Source of the DNA: Candidatus Gastranaerophilales bacterium
GTDB taxonomy: Bacteria; Cyanobacteriota; Vampirovibrionia; Gastranaerophilales; Gastranaerophilaceae
Length of the DNA stretch: 64,000 nt
Assembly (NCBI GenBank): GCA_944325175.1
Contig: CALUYZ010000007.1
Span: 1 to 64,000, forward strand
Direction: 5' to 3'
The position numbers were made by a program, and so were the translations under genes. Shown in pieces: positions 1 through 8,829 of the stretch (the stretch's first letter is position 1; every line of letters starts with the position of its first letter). Below the pieces are notes generated by a model. That model was not told the origin of the DNA, made no database searches, and saw only the letters and a list, made by a program, of their open reading frames with translations.

Positions 1-1
1 T

Positions 2-223
2 CACGTTAATATTGAAAAAGTGGTTCCTGCCGCTTATAAAATGCTTGAAAAAATTATAAAAGTTCAAATGCAAGGAAACTACATTGAAGCCGAAAAATAT
101 GTTCAAGATAATTTTATCTGGACAAATGAAATGGAAATTATCGCCGGATTGTTAAAAGATGTTAACAAAACTTTAAATGGAAGGGTTATTTCAGCCCTTG
201 CCGAGAAAATGTTGGCAGAATAG
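2..223 (+). CDS. C-terminal fragment of an unidentified protein (possibly M49-like peptidase)
   Basis: The reading frame is open from the first complete codon of the window to TAG at 221-223, so the gene starts upstream of the window and only its last 73 or so residues are seen. The fragment is helical, with a pattern 'VNIEKVVPAAYKML...GNYIEAEKYVQDN' that recalls the C-terminal end of dipeptidyl-peptidase III (M49)-like bacterial proteins. This resemblance is from memory and weak. An internal GTG at 20 could be taken as a start, but no ribosome-binding site precedes it and the open frame continues upstream. No catalytic motif lies in the visible part. Confidence 0.5.
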   Translation, partial: HVNIEKVVPAAYKMLEKIIKVQMQGNYIEAEKYVQDNFIWTNEMEIIAGLLKDVNKTLNGRVISALAEKMLAE

Positions 224-291
224 CTAAAATTTTATACACTTCCTTTTGTAATACCCCACATCACAATGGAATATTAAGAAAAGGAGGATGT

Positions 292-843
292 ATGAAACAC
301 TTGGTTGAACCAATTAGAAACAAAGAGGAGGTAAAAGCCGTTGAAAATTACCTTATAAGGCACAATGAAGGTAAAAGAAACAGGCTTATATATGCAATAG
401 GCGTAAATACCGGATTAAGAATTTCAGATATTTTAGGGCTTGATATATCAGATGTACTTGGCAAAACACACATTGATATAATAGAAAAAAAGACAGGCAA
501 AAAGAAAAAATTTCCCCTAAACAACAAACTTGTAATTTTAGTAAGAGATTATCTTAAAGATTTTTACCAATCAGGACCTCTTTTTTTGGGAAAACACCAC
601 AAAAGGCTAAACAGGTCGCAAGTATACAGGTTTATAAATCGTGCTTGTAAAAAAGTCGGGGTAAATGCAAACGTCGGAACTCACACAATGCGAAAAACAT
701 TTGGCTATCACCACTATAAACAATTTAAAGATGTTGTTATATTACAAAAAATTTTTAACCACTCCTCTCAATCAATTACATTAAGGTATATAGGAATTGA
801 ACAGGATGATATAGATATGAGCTATCAAAACTTCGAATTGTAA
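292..843 (+). CDS. Minimal tyrosine recombinase / integrase catalytic domain
   Basis: A 183-residue site-specific recombinase of the tyrosine (phage integrase) family, which breaks and rejoins DNA through a 3'-phosphotyrosine. The catalytic set is present in order: Arg43 (NTGLRISDIL), a Lys in the hairpin near residues 67-70 (KKTGK), His131-x-x-Arg134 (HTMRKT), His157 (FNHSS) and nucleophile Tyr166 (LRYIG). The protein has almost no N-terminal core-binding domain, so it is little more than the catalytic domain and much shorter than the usual 300-400 residues. A strong AAGGAGG at 281-287 fixes the start. It is followed by terminators and has no obvious partner genes. It could serve a small mobile element, plasmid-type resolution or DNA inversion; no inverted-repeat target was identified nearby. 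Confidence 0.85.
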   Translation: MKHLVEPIRNKEEVKAVENYLIRHNEGKRNRLIYAIGVNTGLRISDILGLDISDVLGKTHIDIIEKKTGKKKKFPLNNKLVILVRDYLKDFYQSGPLFLGKHHKRLNRSQVYRFINRACKKVGVNANVGTHTMRKTFGYHHYKQFKDVVILQKIFNHSSQSITLRYIGIEQDDIDMSYQNFEL

Positions 844-852
844 AAAATAAAC

Positions 853-875
853 GGGGTCTTTTAAAGACTCCTTTT
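853..875 (+). terminator. Rho-independent terminator after the integrase
   Basis: GGGGTCTT pairs with AAGACTCC (one G-U pair) around a short TTAA loop and is followed by TTTT. It lies 10 bases after the integrase stop. Confidence 0.7.
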
Positions 876-885
876 AACAATAAAA

Positions 886-904
886 AAGCCCTTTTTTAGG
901 GCTT
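886..904 (+). terminator. Second hairpin, possible tandem terminator
   Basis: AAGCCCT and AGGGCTT form a 7-bp stem with a T-rich loop. Short T runs follow after a few bases. The rest of 905-1139 is AT-rich and shows no gene, RNA or repeat that I can recognise. Confidence 0.5.
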
Positions 905-1139
905 AAACTTTTTTATGTCCTCTATAGTTTTAGATTGTGGTAAATTTCTTTTTTCTCTCTTTTTCTCTCTTGTACTTATATAAAGTTTTATATTGAAAAA
1001 ATATTGCTTTTTTATATACTCAATGCTTAACAAAAATTAATATTTTAAATTTTATGTTAAAATATGTAGCAAAAATTAAATTCAAAAGGGCTAAAATAAA
1101 AGCCTTGCAGTATTTTTCTATTTTTTATGTCAAATTTTA

Positions 1140-1168
1140 TTGAAAGAGATTATAAAATAAGTTATACT
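1140..1168 (+). promoter_or_regulatory. Sigma-70 type promoter of the pseudopilin operon
   Basis: TTGAAA (1140-1145), a 17-bp spacer, and TATACT (1163-1168). Transcription would start near 1175, giving a leader of about 40 nt before the ATG at 1214. It is the only good promoter before three closely spaced genes of the same family. Confidence 0.7.
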
Positions 1169-1213
1169 AAAATAGCTGTGGTAATTGCGGATTAATCATT
1201 TTAGGCAGTTTGA

Positions 1214-3400
1214 ATGAGAAAAAAAAATATAAAAATAAATTCTAAAAGTTTTGGATTTTCTTTAGTAGAAATATTAATGTCCATTTTAATAGTTTCACTC
1301 ATATTTGTTGCAATGGCGCCTGTTTTCACCAAAAGGATGATGCCGCCAAAAAATAACGGTCTTGTTTTTACATACAAAGGCGCAACGGCTCTTTCAAATC
1401 AAAACAGCTGCTTTATTACCGATGTGGATTTTGAAGACGGAAATTTTGATGAAACATATTTTGCCTCAACGAATTGCAGCGAATATAAATTTAAAGTTCC
1501 AAACGGGGTTCATAAAATTAACTTAACCCTTGTTGCAGGCGGTGGCGGCGGTGGCGGCGCCGCAGGCGGTTTTGAGCAGACAACAACTTTATCTACAACT
1601 GCAAATGAATCTTCTTATCAAACAAACGTAAGCCCCGATATAGTAAAAGGAGCTCAAATTTCATACCTTTCAGCAAAAGGCAAAAATGGCAACAGTGCCT
1701 ATTTTGAAGGAAGTTCCGCAAATACGGAATGTGCTAAAACAATATCAGGGACAACTTCAGGCTACTGCGCAGGTAAAGGCGGTGCATCATCACCTGTCAT
1801 ATACAATTTTAACTTGCCCAATGAATATATAAAAGGTTTGAATTTTGTAAATAATTTATCAACATCATCTCCCATACAAGGAAGATATTTAGTTTCAAAC
1901 GAAGACGGCAATGCCTTATTTTCAGCCTCTTGGGGAGATTTTGCCCAAAGCAAAACAATATCATACGGCATAAATCAAACAAGCAATTCTTATGAACTTT
2001 ATTGCTCGTTAAATGCAACAAAATATATCTCAACAAACAGCTCTTTTTCAAATATATGTCAAATTTCTTCTAACAGCATAATGCAATCAACGGAAGGCGC
2101 TTATGGCACCTATGCGGAAAACGGAAACAGCACAAAAGTAAGCGTAAATACTGTCTATAAAGGCGGTCTTGGCGGCAAGGCACCCCTTTCGTTAGGCTAT
2201 TACGGTGCAGGCGGTCAAGGGCAAAGTTTTCAAATTACAAAATGCCCGCAAGGCACAAGCTATGGACAAACCTGTAATATAAACGAAGCAAACTTCACAA
2301 AGCTTGATTTAGATAACGATGACGGCTCTATAAATGAAATAAGACAAGGTAAAACAGGAAATTCCACACTAATATTGTTAACAGAAAGAGCAGGCGGCAC
2401 AGGCGGTGGCGGCGCAGGGGGTTCTGTTACAAGAATACTCAATATGCAAGTAACCCCAAATGCTACCTACACAATAGTTGTAGGTGCAGGCGGTCAAGGC
2501 GGTCAAGGCGGAAGCAGCTCATCTAATCCGACAGCAGGCGCAAACGGCACAGGCGGAACAACAAGCGCCATATATGATGAAAGCGGCAATTTATTATACA
2601 TGGTAAATGGCGGTGCAGGCGGTCAAGGCGGAAAAGTTTGGAATTCAACCTCAGGAAATTATGCAGGTGAAAACGGCGTTTCAGGCAGAAACTATAAAAT
2701 GCTTGTTACAAAAAATGTTAATCTTTTCAATTCTCTTTCCTTGGATGAAAAGCTTTTATCATCAATAACAACCCTTCCTTCAACTCCTTCTTTTAAAGAT
2801 GAAAATGGCGGGGCTGTTTCAAACATCAATGCAAGAAGATTGGTTTATACAAAATTGCAAAATCAGCCTTATTTGGAATTAAATACAAGAAAAGCTTCAA
2901 ATACAAACTATACAGGCAATCTTGCAAATAAAACAGGCGGTTTTTCAGGTTTTGATATAGCAAATGTCAATGTGTCAAACAGTCAATACGACGGCTTTTA
3001 TTACAGAAGTTTGGTGAACAATCAAGGCGCCTACATTGGCGGTCTTGGCGGTTTTTCGGGACTTGGCACAAAAGCAGGCTGCGGCGGATTTTTTATGGGC
3101 AATTTTGACGGCAGACAAAATGCTGCAGGCGCTATCCCCACAAATGATTTAACAAGATTAAACAATATAAATACATTCACCTATAACAATATCTCATACA
3201 AAGTTTCAGACTATTATGAAAATTGTTCTGCAATAACACCAAACGGCACAAGTGCAGAATTTGTTTCTCCTAAACCAAACTCTTCAAATTTAGGTTCAGC
3301 AGGTTCAGGCGGCGGTGGCGGCGGCTATAACATAAGTTTAGGCTCAGGTAACGGCGGTGACGGGCAAAACGGCTATGTTATGATTGAATGGCGCAAATAA
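1214..3400 (+). CDS. Glycine-rich pseudopilin-like surface protein, copy 1
   Basis: 728 residues. The N-terminus is a class III (type IV pilin-like) signal: a Lys-rich leader, then Gly14-FSLVE with Glu at mature position 5, then a hydrophobic helix to about residue 36. The rest matches the glycine-rich domain seen in some phage tail and surface proteins. It has the entry motif 'FKVPNGVHKINLTLV' then GGGGGGGGAAGG (near residue 110), repeated GAGGQGG turns after 'YTIVVG', and a closing GGGGGGY...'GYVMIEW'. Conserved cysteines flank the domain (NSC, TNCSEY, KAGCGG, ENCS). Such proteins are probably exported and assembled or anchored through the pilin helix. The actual role is unknown. It is the first gene of a three-gene tandem array, 12 nt before copy 2. 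Confidence 0.75.
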   Translation: MRKKNIKINSKSFGFSLVEILMSILIVSLIFVAMAPVFTKRMMPPKNNGLVFTYKGATALSNQNSCFITDVDFEDGNFDETYFASTNCSEYKFKVPNGVHKINLTLVAGGGGGGGAAGGFEQTTTLSTTANESSYQTNVSPDIVKGAQISYLSAKGKNGNSAYFEGSSANTECAKTISGTTSGYCAGKGGASSPVIYNFNLPNEYIKGLNFVNNLSTSSPIQGRYLVSNEDGNALFSASWGDFAQSKTISYGINQTSNSYELYCSLNATKYISTNSSFSNICQISSNSIMQSTEGAYGTYAENGNSTKVSVNTVYKGGLGGKAPLSLGYYGAGGQGQSFQITKCPQGTSYGQTCNINEANFTKLDLDNDDGSINEIRQGKTGNSTLILLTERAGGTGGGGAGGSVTRILNMQVTPNATYTIVVGAGGQGGQGGSSSSNPTAGANGTGGTTSAIYDESGNLLYMVNGGAGGQGGKVWNSTSGNYAGENGVSGRNYKMLVTKNVNLFNSLSLDEKLLSSITTLPSTPSFKDENGGAVSNINARRLVYTKLQNQPYLELNTRKASNTNYTGNLANKTGGFSGFDIANVNVSNSQYDGFYYRSLVNNQGAYIGGLGGFSGLGTKAGCGGFFMGNFDGRQNAAGAIPTNDLTRLNNINTFTYNNISYKVSDYYENCSAITPNGTSAEFVSPKPNSSNLGSAGSGGGGGGYNISLGSGNGGDGQNGYVMIEWRK

Positions 3401-3412
3401 TAAAGAGGCAAA

Positions 3413-5515
3413 ATGATAAAAAATACATTAAAAATAAACAAAAATAAAGCTTTTTCACTTGTTGAGGTGTTAATTTCACTTCTTTTAATATCTCTTGTTA
3501 TGGTTGCCATGGCGCCTGTTATTACAAAAAAGACTACAGAAAAAACAAACGAAGGAATTGTTTATACTTATAATCCAAACAACAATACAATAAATAATAA
3601 TGTTTGCTATATAACAAATTTATCAAGCTATTCTTCAAGTACAGAAACCTATACCTCAACCAGAAATTGTTCTGAATATCAATTTAAGGTTCCAAACGGG
3701 GTTCATAAAATTAACTTAACCCTTGTTGCAGGCGGTGGCGGCGGTGGCGGTGCTGCGGGCGGAAAAACGGAAACAAAAACATTTCAAACACAAGGCGCTG
3801 CCGTAAGTCATACAAATACTCAAGGTTTTAAACCCGATATTTTAAAATCAATAACAATTAAAAACCTTATAGCAAAAGGACAAAATGGTAAAGATGTTAA
3901 CAGCGAATGTAATTCAGGCGACACAAAATGTGGCGGCAGAGGCGGAAATTCTTCTGTTTCATTTTTAAATTTTAAAATTCCCGAAAAATATATAAGGGGC
4001 TTTAATTTCACAAACAGCTTGCAAACCCCGAGTAATTTAAACGGCAAACTTACCATTGAAGCAACCACAAACCCTTATGTTAAAATCACAACATCTGAAA
4101 CATCAAGTTTTATTGAAGCAAATAAAACACAATATGGTATAGATTATGGCGATACAAGCTATTCTCCCTATTGCAATTTAGGCTCTGAATCAAGAATCAC
4201 TTTCACACCCTCAGGTTCTCCCGTTTGCGGAATAATGCCGCCTTATATTATAGATAGCGTTCAAGGCGACTATGGCAGAGGAGAAAGCGGAGAAAAAACA
4301 ATTTATACAGATTCTCAAGGTGCCATTTTTGCAGGCGGTGCAGGCGCTATGGCAAAAGGTTCTTCAACTTTTGGCTCAGGCGGTATGGGCGCATTTTTAA
4401 AACTTGTATGCCCAAATACCCCAACAAACAAAGAATGTTTAGTTAAAAACACGACAGATAGCACCTACACACAAGCTACAGAAGGAAATGGCGCATTTGT
4501 TTCTGTTGATTACACCGTTGAATACGCAGGCGGCACCGGCGGTGGCGGTGCAGGCGGTTCTGCTGCAAGAATAATAGGCTTGGACGTAGTTCCTAATAAA
4601 ACATACACAATCGTTGTAGGTAAAGGCGGAAAAGGCGGAACAGGCGGCAGCACCTCAAATTCTCCGACAGCAGGCGCAAACGGCACAGGCGGAACAACAA
4701 GCGCCATATATGATGAAAGCGGCAATTTATTATACATGGTAAATGGCGGTGCAGGCGGTCAGGGCGGAAGCGTATATGACGGCTCGTCTTATGCAGGAAA
4801 AATGGGCTATTCAGGCAGATTTGCCCCAAAAATTATTTCAGGCGATAAAAATCTTATTTCAAATATAAAATTGGATAATAAACTAAATACAAAATCAAAT
4901 TCAAATATCGGCTCTAAACCTTCAAATGCAGGAAACAGCACATCTTTAGACAGTATTAACATTTTATATCCTTACAACGATACAGAGCCGTTTTTAACCC
5001 TAAACAATAAAAAAGACGACAATCCGGCATCGGTTGATTACAGAACGGGCGGTTTTTCAGGTTTTGATATATCTTCTGTTACATATTCAACTGTTTCATA
5101 TAACGGCGATAATATAAGTTCCGCATACAACGGGCTTTATTACAGAAACCTTATAAATAACTATGGTGCCTACATTGGCGGTCTTGGCGGCTTTTCGGGT
5201 GTTAGCCAAAAAGCAGGCTGCGGCGGATTTTTTATGGGCAATTTTGACGGCAGAACAAACGGCTCATCAAATTCAAGCTTAATAAATAAATTTATTGCAG
5301 GCAACAAGCTGTTTTCGGTTTCAAAATATTATGAAAATTGTTCAATAAATTCGCCAAACGGCACAAGTGCAGAATTTGTTTCTCCTAAACCAAACTCTTC
5401 AAATTTAGGTTCAGCAGGTTCAGGCGGCGGTGGCGGCGGCTATAACATAAGTTTAGGCTCAGGTAACGGCGGTGACGGGCAAAACGGCTATGTTATGATT
5501 GAATGGCGCAAATAA
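3413..5515 (+). CDS. Glycine-rich pseudopilin-like surface protein, copy 2
   Basis: 700 residues, the same architecture as the preceding gene: leader, Ala13 before FSLVE (Ala instead of the usual Gly at the cleavage site), hydrophobic helix, glycine-rich entry motif near residues 100-125, middle 'YTIVVGKGGKGGTGG' and the same C-terminus. Long stretches are identical in DNA to copy 1. The clearest is a perfect 200-bp block covering the last ~160 coding bases and the junction into the next gene (5354-5553 equals 3239-3438). A second block near 4670-4770 equals one near 2534-2634. Between identical blocks the two proteins differ strongly, a mosaic that implies gene conversion or recent duplication. 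RBS-like AAGAGGC precedes the ATG. Confidence 0.75.
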   Translation: MIKNTLKINKNKAFSLVEVLISLLLISLVMVAMAPVITKKTTEKTNEGIVYTYNPNNNTINNNVCYITNLSSYSSSTETYTSTRNCSEYQFKVPNGVHKINLTLVAGGGGGGGAAGGKTETKTFQTQGAAVSHTNTQGFKPDILKSITIKNLIAKGQNGKDVNSECNSGDTKCGGRGGNSSVSFLNFKIPEKYIRGFNFTNSLQTPSNLNGKLTIEATTNPYVKITTSETSSFIEANKTQYGIDYGDTSYSPYCNLGSESRITFTPSGSPVCGIMPPYIIDSVQGDYGRGESGEKTIYTDSQGAIFAGGAGAMAKGSSTFGSGGMGAFLKLVCPNTPTNKECLVKNTTDSTYTQATEGNGAFVSVDYTVEYAGGTGGGGAGGSAARIIGLDVVPNKTYTIVVGKGGKGGTGGSTSNSPTAGANGTGGTTSAIYDESGNLLYMVNGGAGGQGGSVYDGSSYAGKMGYSGRFAPKIISGDKNLISNIKLDNKLNTKSNSNIGSKPSNAGNSTSLDSINILYPYNDTEPFLTLNNKKDDNPASVDYRTGGFSGFDISSVTYSTVSYNGDNISSAYNGLYYRNLINNYGAYIGGLGGFSGVSQKAGCGGFFMGNFDGRTNGSSNSSLINKFIAGNKLFSVSKYYENCSINSPNGTSAEFVSPKPNSSNLGSAGSGGGGGGYNISLGSGNGGDGQNGYVMIEWRK

Positions 5516-5527
5516 TAAAGAGGCAAA

Positions 5528-8068
5528 ATGATAAAAAATACATTAAAAATAAATAAAAAGAACGCTTTTTCACTTGCAGAAGTTTTAGTTTCACTTCTTA
5601 TAATTTCTGTTATTTTGCTTTTGGCATTGCCTGTCATCACTAAAAAGGGCAATTTTGCAAACAATTCAAAAAAAGGCGGCAGTCAGGTTTTTCTTTTTCA
5701 ACAACAAAGTGAAGAAGACGCCAATTTTCCTTGCTATGTAACAAATACAGATGCTTCAGGCACAACAATCGTAAAACAGGCAACAGGAAAATGCCAAAGA
5801 TACACCTTCACCGTTCCAAACAATGTATATAAAATGGATTTAACCCTCGTTGCAGGCGGTGGCGGCGGTGGCGGTGCTGCCGGCGGTACGATTTTTAAAA
5901 AAGAATATACATCACAAGCAACAAGCTCTTTTAAACTTTTGCACTCAAGAATACAAAAATTTGTAATAAACACGCTTGTATCAAGCGGTGCAGACGGCAA
6001 ACAAAGAGATAAAACAACCAATTCAACAATTTATGCAGGAAATGGCGGCGCTTCAGGCAACGCAATTATAAATCATACATTACCGCTAAATTTTCTAACT
6101 CTTGATTATACTCCCAATTTTTTGTCGGAAACCGCTGCTCAAAATTCTTCCATGACAATGAAATTTGGTGATGAGCATATTTTATTCGATAATTTATTAA
6201 ATAAACAGGCAAAAAAATGTGTTGAGTGGAATACGACTCATAGCGCCTGTTTGTCATATTCAACAGAAAATTTATATGATATAAATTCATACGCAGGTTA
6301 CGGGCTTTTGTTTGAATCAGATAAAACCGTTACTCTGGAACAAGGTTCAGGCTGGGAAGAATGGCTTGTAGGTTCAAACGTTGATACAAAAAGCAAAGCT
6401 TCGGTTTTTGTGCCTTCAAAACAGGGCTCAGGCAATGAAATACAATGTTTTATAACTAATTTAGATGAAGTTGACGGAAAATATACTTGGAGCTCAAATT
6501 CAGCAAATATCACTAATATTGCAAGCGCATCGGTTGATTCTTCAATAGAACCAAACTCTGCAATAGCTTCATCGTTGTGTAAATTGTCCTCTTTGTCTTT
6601 TATACCGTCAAATGCGGGTAAAACTTCATATCTTTCACCTTCAAATATTACAGACAAAGTAAGCAACGGCTATTTAGTTCAAGGCGGTGAAGGCGGAAGG
6701 GTTTTTGGCTTAGGTAATTACGGTGCAGGCGGTCGTGGTGAGGGCGCTCAAATTTTGTGTGAAAACAATAGCGCATTTTGCTCATTGCCCAATAACAGTC
6801 AAGATACAAGCACTGTTTCCGCTATTAATGTTGCAAGAATAAAAACCATTGAAGCTGAAAAAAATCTAAACAACCAATACGGAAAAGTAAGCGCATATAT
6901 AAATAACCCCGGCGGTGTAGGTTCAGGCGGCGCAGGGGGTTCTGTTATTAAAATAAAAGATTTCCCCACAACTCCGGGTGCTAAGTATACAATAGTTGTA
7001 GGCGCAGGCGGAGCTGGCGGTAATCAAGGCTCTGACGGAATTATCTCCTCTTCATCAGGTTCATACATTAAAACTCCGACTGTAGGCAATAACGGCACAG
7101 GCGGCTCTTCAAGCGCAATATACGATGAAAATAATAAACTTATTTTGCTTGTTATAGGCGGTGTGGGCGGATATGGCGGAAACATTAACACAAATGCTCA
7201 AACAATTCCTTCAGGCGATGACCTGTCTAATTATGCGCCATTATCTAATATGCCTCAAAGTGCAAGAAACGTGCCTTTGGTGTTATCGTCATCCGTTAAT
7301 TATATAGATGAAATAATCCCTCTTTTAGATACAAATATTACATCTTCAATAGAAACTACCAATTCTTCAACACCAAACGAGGTTGCAAGCGGGCTTGTTG
7401 CAAGAAGAATTGTAAACCGATTTATGATGTATGATAACAACAATAAAAGAAAATCGCCCTATTTTGAATTGAACAAAAACTCTTTAAATGTTTCGCAAGG
7501 TATTGCAATCACAAATGCTCAAGCATCAGATGACTATAAAACAGGCGGTTTTATTAATTTTGATAACAATTTATCAAGAACGCTAAACGATGTATCATCT
7601 AAGGCAAGCATTGTGCATAACGGCTTAAATAAAAATACATCGGCATATAGAGGGCTATATTTTAGGTCTGTTATTGGCAACACATATTCATACGCAGGCG
7701 GTCTTGGCGGTTTTTCGGGGCTTGGCACAAAGGCAGGCTGTGGGGGCTTGTTTGTCGGAAATAATAACGGCATTTTATCTGACGGCGGGTATAATAATGC
7801 CTATAAAAATACATTTATGATAAATACGGCAGCATCCGGCGAGAATTTTATTCCATACAATATCAATAATTATTACGGAAATTGTACGGTTTCAAATTCA
7901 AACGGTCAAACGGCGGAATTTGTGGCGCCTTCTTATGTTTCATCAGCCGGTGAAAAATTGGGTTCCGCAGGTTCAGGCGGCGGTGGCGGCGGTTATAGCA
8001 GCAAATATGGCGCAGGCAAGGGCGGCAGCGGTCAAAACGGTTATGTAATGATAAATTGGCGCTATTAG
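5528..8068 (+). CDS. Glycine-rich pseudopilin-like surface protein, copy 3 (longest)
   Basis: 846 residues. It has the same leader as copy 2 (Ala13 then FSLAE), the same entry motif with GGGGGGGGAAGG near residue 112, a larger and divergent middle region (about residues 130-470) and the conserved ending GGGGGGY...'GYVMINW'. Its start region and upstream 12-nt spacer are shared with copy 2. It keeps the family cysteines (FPCYVT, GKCQRY, KAGCGG, GNCTV). It is the last gene of the operon and is followed by a strong terminator. The size difference lies mainly in the Ser/Asn-rich middle, which may be the exposed part. The function is unknown; adhesion or surface coating is an inference from the pilin anchor plus glycine-rich domain. 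Confidence 0.75.
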   Translation: MIKNTLKINKKNAFSLAEVLVSLLIISVILLLALPVITKKGNFANNSKKGGSQVFLFQQQSEEDANFPCYVTNTDASGTTIVKQATGKCQRYTFTVPNNVYKMDLTLVAGGGGGGGAAGGTIFKKEYTSQATSSFKLLHSRIQKFVINTLVSSGADGKQRDKTTNSTIYAGNGGASGNAIINHTLPLNFLTLDYTPNFLSETAAQNSSMTMKFGDEHILFDNLLNKQAKKCVEWNTTHSACLSYSTENLYDINSYAGYGLLFESDKTVTLEQGSGWEEWLVGSNVDTKSKASVFVPSKQGSGNEIQCFITNLDEVDGKYTWSSNSANITNIASASVDSSIEPNSAIASSLCKLSSLSFIPSNAGKTSYLSPSNITDKVSNGYLVQGGEGGRVFGLGNYGAGGRGEGAQILCENNSAFCSLPNNSQDTSTVSAINVARIKTIEAEKNLNNQYGKVSAYINNPGGVGSGGAGGSVIKIKDFPTTPGAKYTIVVGAGGAGGNQGSDGIISSSSGSYIKTPTVGNNGTGGSSSAIYDENNKLILLVIGGVGGYGGNINTNAQTIPSGDDLSNYAPLSNMPQSARNVPLVLSSSVNYIDEIIPLLDTNITSSIETTNSSTPNEVASGLVARRIVNRFMMYDNNNKRKSPYFELNKNSLNVSQGIAITNAQASDDYKTGGFINFDNNLSRTLNDVSSKASIVHNGLNKNTSAYRGLYFRSVIGNTYSYAGGLGGFSGLGTKAGCGGLFVGNNNGILSDGGYNNAYKNTFMINTAASGENFIPYNINNYYGNCTVSNSNGQTAEFVAPSYVSSAGEKLGSAGSGGGGGGYSSKYGAGKGGSGQNGYVMINWRY

Positions 8069-8092
8069 TTAATTAAAAATTAAAATAGATTG

Positions 8093-8137
8093 AAACCCTA
8101 AAATTTGATAAAGTAAAAAGTCAACTTTAGGGTTTTT
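8093..8137 (+). terminator. Terminator of the pseudopilin operon
   Basis: AAACCCTAAA (8093-8102) pairs with TTTAGGGTTT (8126-8135) and is followed by TT. It lies 24 nt after the stop of the third gene. Confidence 0.75.
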
Positions 8138-8170
8138 GTATAGTTATAGCTATAAAATAAGCTTTTTGGG

Positions 8171-8740
8171 CTATTAAATAATTTGTCGATAGGCTATAAA
8201 AACAGTGTAATATAATTGTTTCGCATGAGTGTTTTTAAACGAATAGTTTTTAAATATTTTAAATGTGAACTAAAATGCAAAAAGGCAATAATTTTTGATG
8301 AATTAATGGTCGGAATGAATTATAACCTATGGCTTTTGGTTATAAAATAGGGTTTTTGGGCTATTAAATAATTTGTCGATAGGCTATAAAAACAGTGTAA
8401 TATAATTGTTTCGCATGAGTGTTTTTAAACGAATAGTTTTTAAATATTTTAAATGTGAACTAAAATGCAAAAAGGCAATAATTTTTGATGAATTAATGGT
8501 CGGAATGAATTATAACCTATGGCTTTTGGTTATAAAATAGGGTTTTTGGGCTATTAAATAATTTGTCGATAGGCTATAAAAACAGTGTAATATAATTGTT
8601 TCGCATGAGTGTTTTTAAACGAATAGTTTTTAAATATTTTAAATGTGAACTAAAAAGCAAAAAGGCAATAATTTTTGATGAATTAATGGTCGGAATGAAT
8701 TATAACCTATGGCTTTTGGTTATGAAATAGAGTTTTTGGG
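8171..8740 (+). repeat. Three tandem copies of a 190-bp repeat with an internal 41-codon ORF
   Basis: Copies run 8171-8360, 8361-8550 and 8551-8740, with partial matches before (about 8150-8170) and after (to 8747). Copies 1 and 2 look identical; copy 3 has a few substitutions. Each copy contains TATAAT (first at 8211-8216), nine bases later an ATG, and an uninterrupted 41-codon frame to TAG (8225-8350, 8415-8540, 8605-8730). The frame starts MSVFKRIVFKYFK and is basic, then hydrophobic. There is no ribosome-binding site; a transcript driven by this -10 box would be almost leaderless. The -35 region is poor. Near the end of the frame TATAACC and GGTTATA form a hairpin. Changes in copy 3 (Cys to Ser, Ile to Met) leave the frame open. 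No larger gene fits in 8,069-8,829. Confidence 0.9.
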
Positions 8741-8794
8741 CTATTAAGTTTAATTTATATTTATAAAATGCTTTCATAGAAAAAGATAAAAATT

Positions 8795-8820
8795 AAGCCC
8801 CATTTATTGGGGCTTTTTGT
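8795..8820 (-). terminator. Terminator of the keto-acid decarboxylase gene
   Basis: AAGCCCC (8795-8801) and GGGGCTT (8809-8815) form the stem. On the minus strand it is followed by a T-rich tail just after the stop at 8830. T residues also follow on the plus strand, so it may act in both directions. Confidence 0.8.
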
Positions 8821-8829
8821 TGGTTAAAA

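Noticed and set aside
1762-7773. Long minus-strand frames inside the glycine-rich genes
   Set aside because: They mirror Gly codons as Pro/Ala-rich frames; no ribosome-binding sites, and the plus-strand proteins have coherent domains.
8171-8740. 190-bp tandem repeats as a CRISPR array
   Set aside because: Units are 190 bp and nearly identical throughout; there are no short repeats separated by unique spacers and no cas genes.
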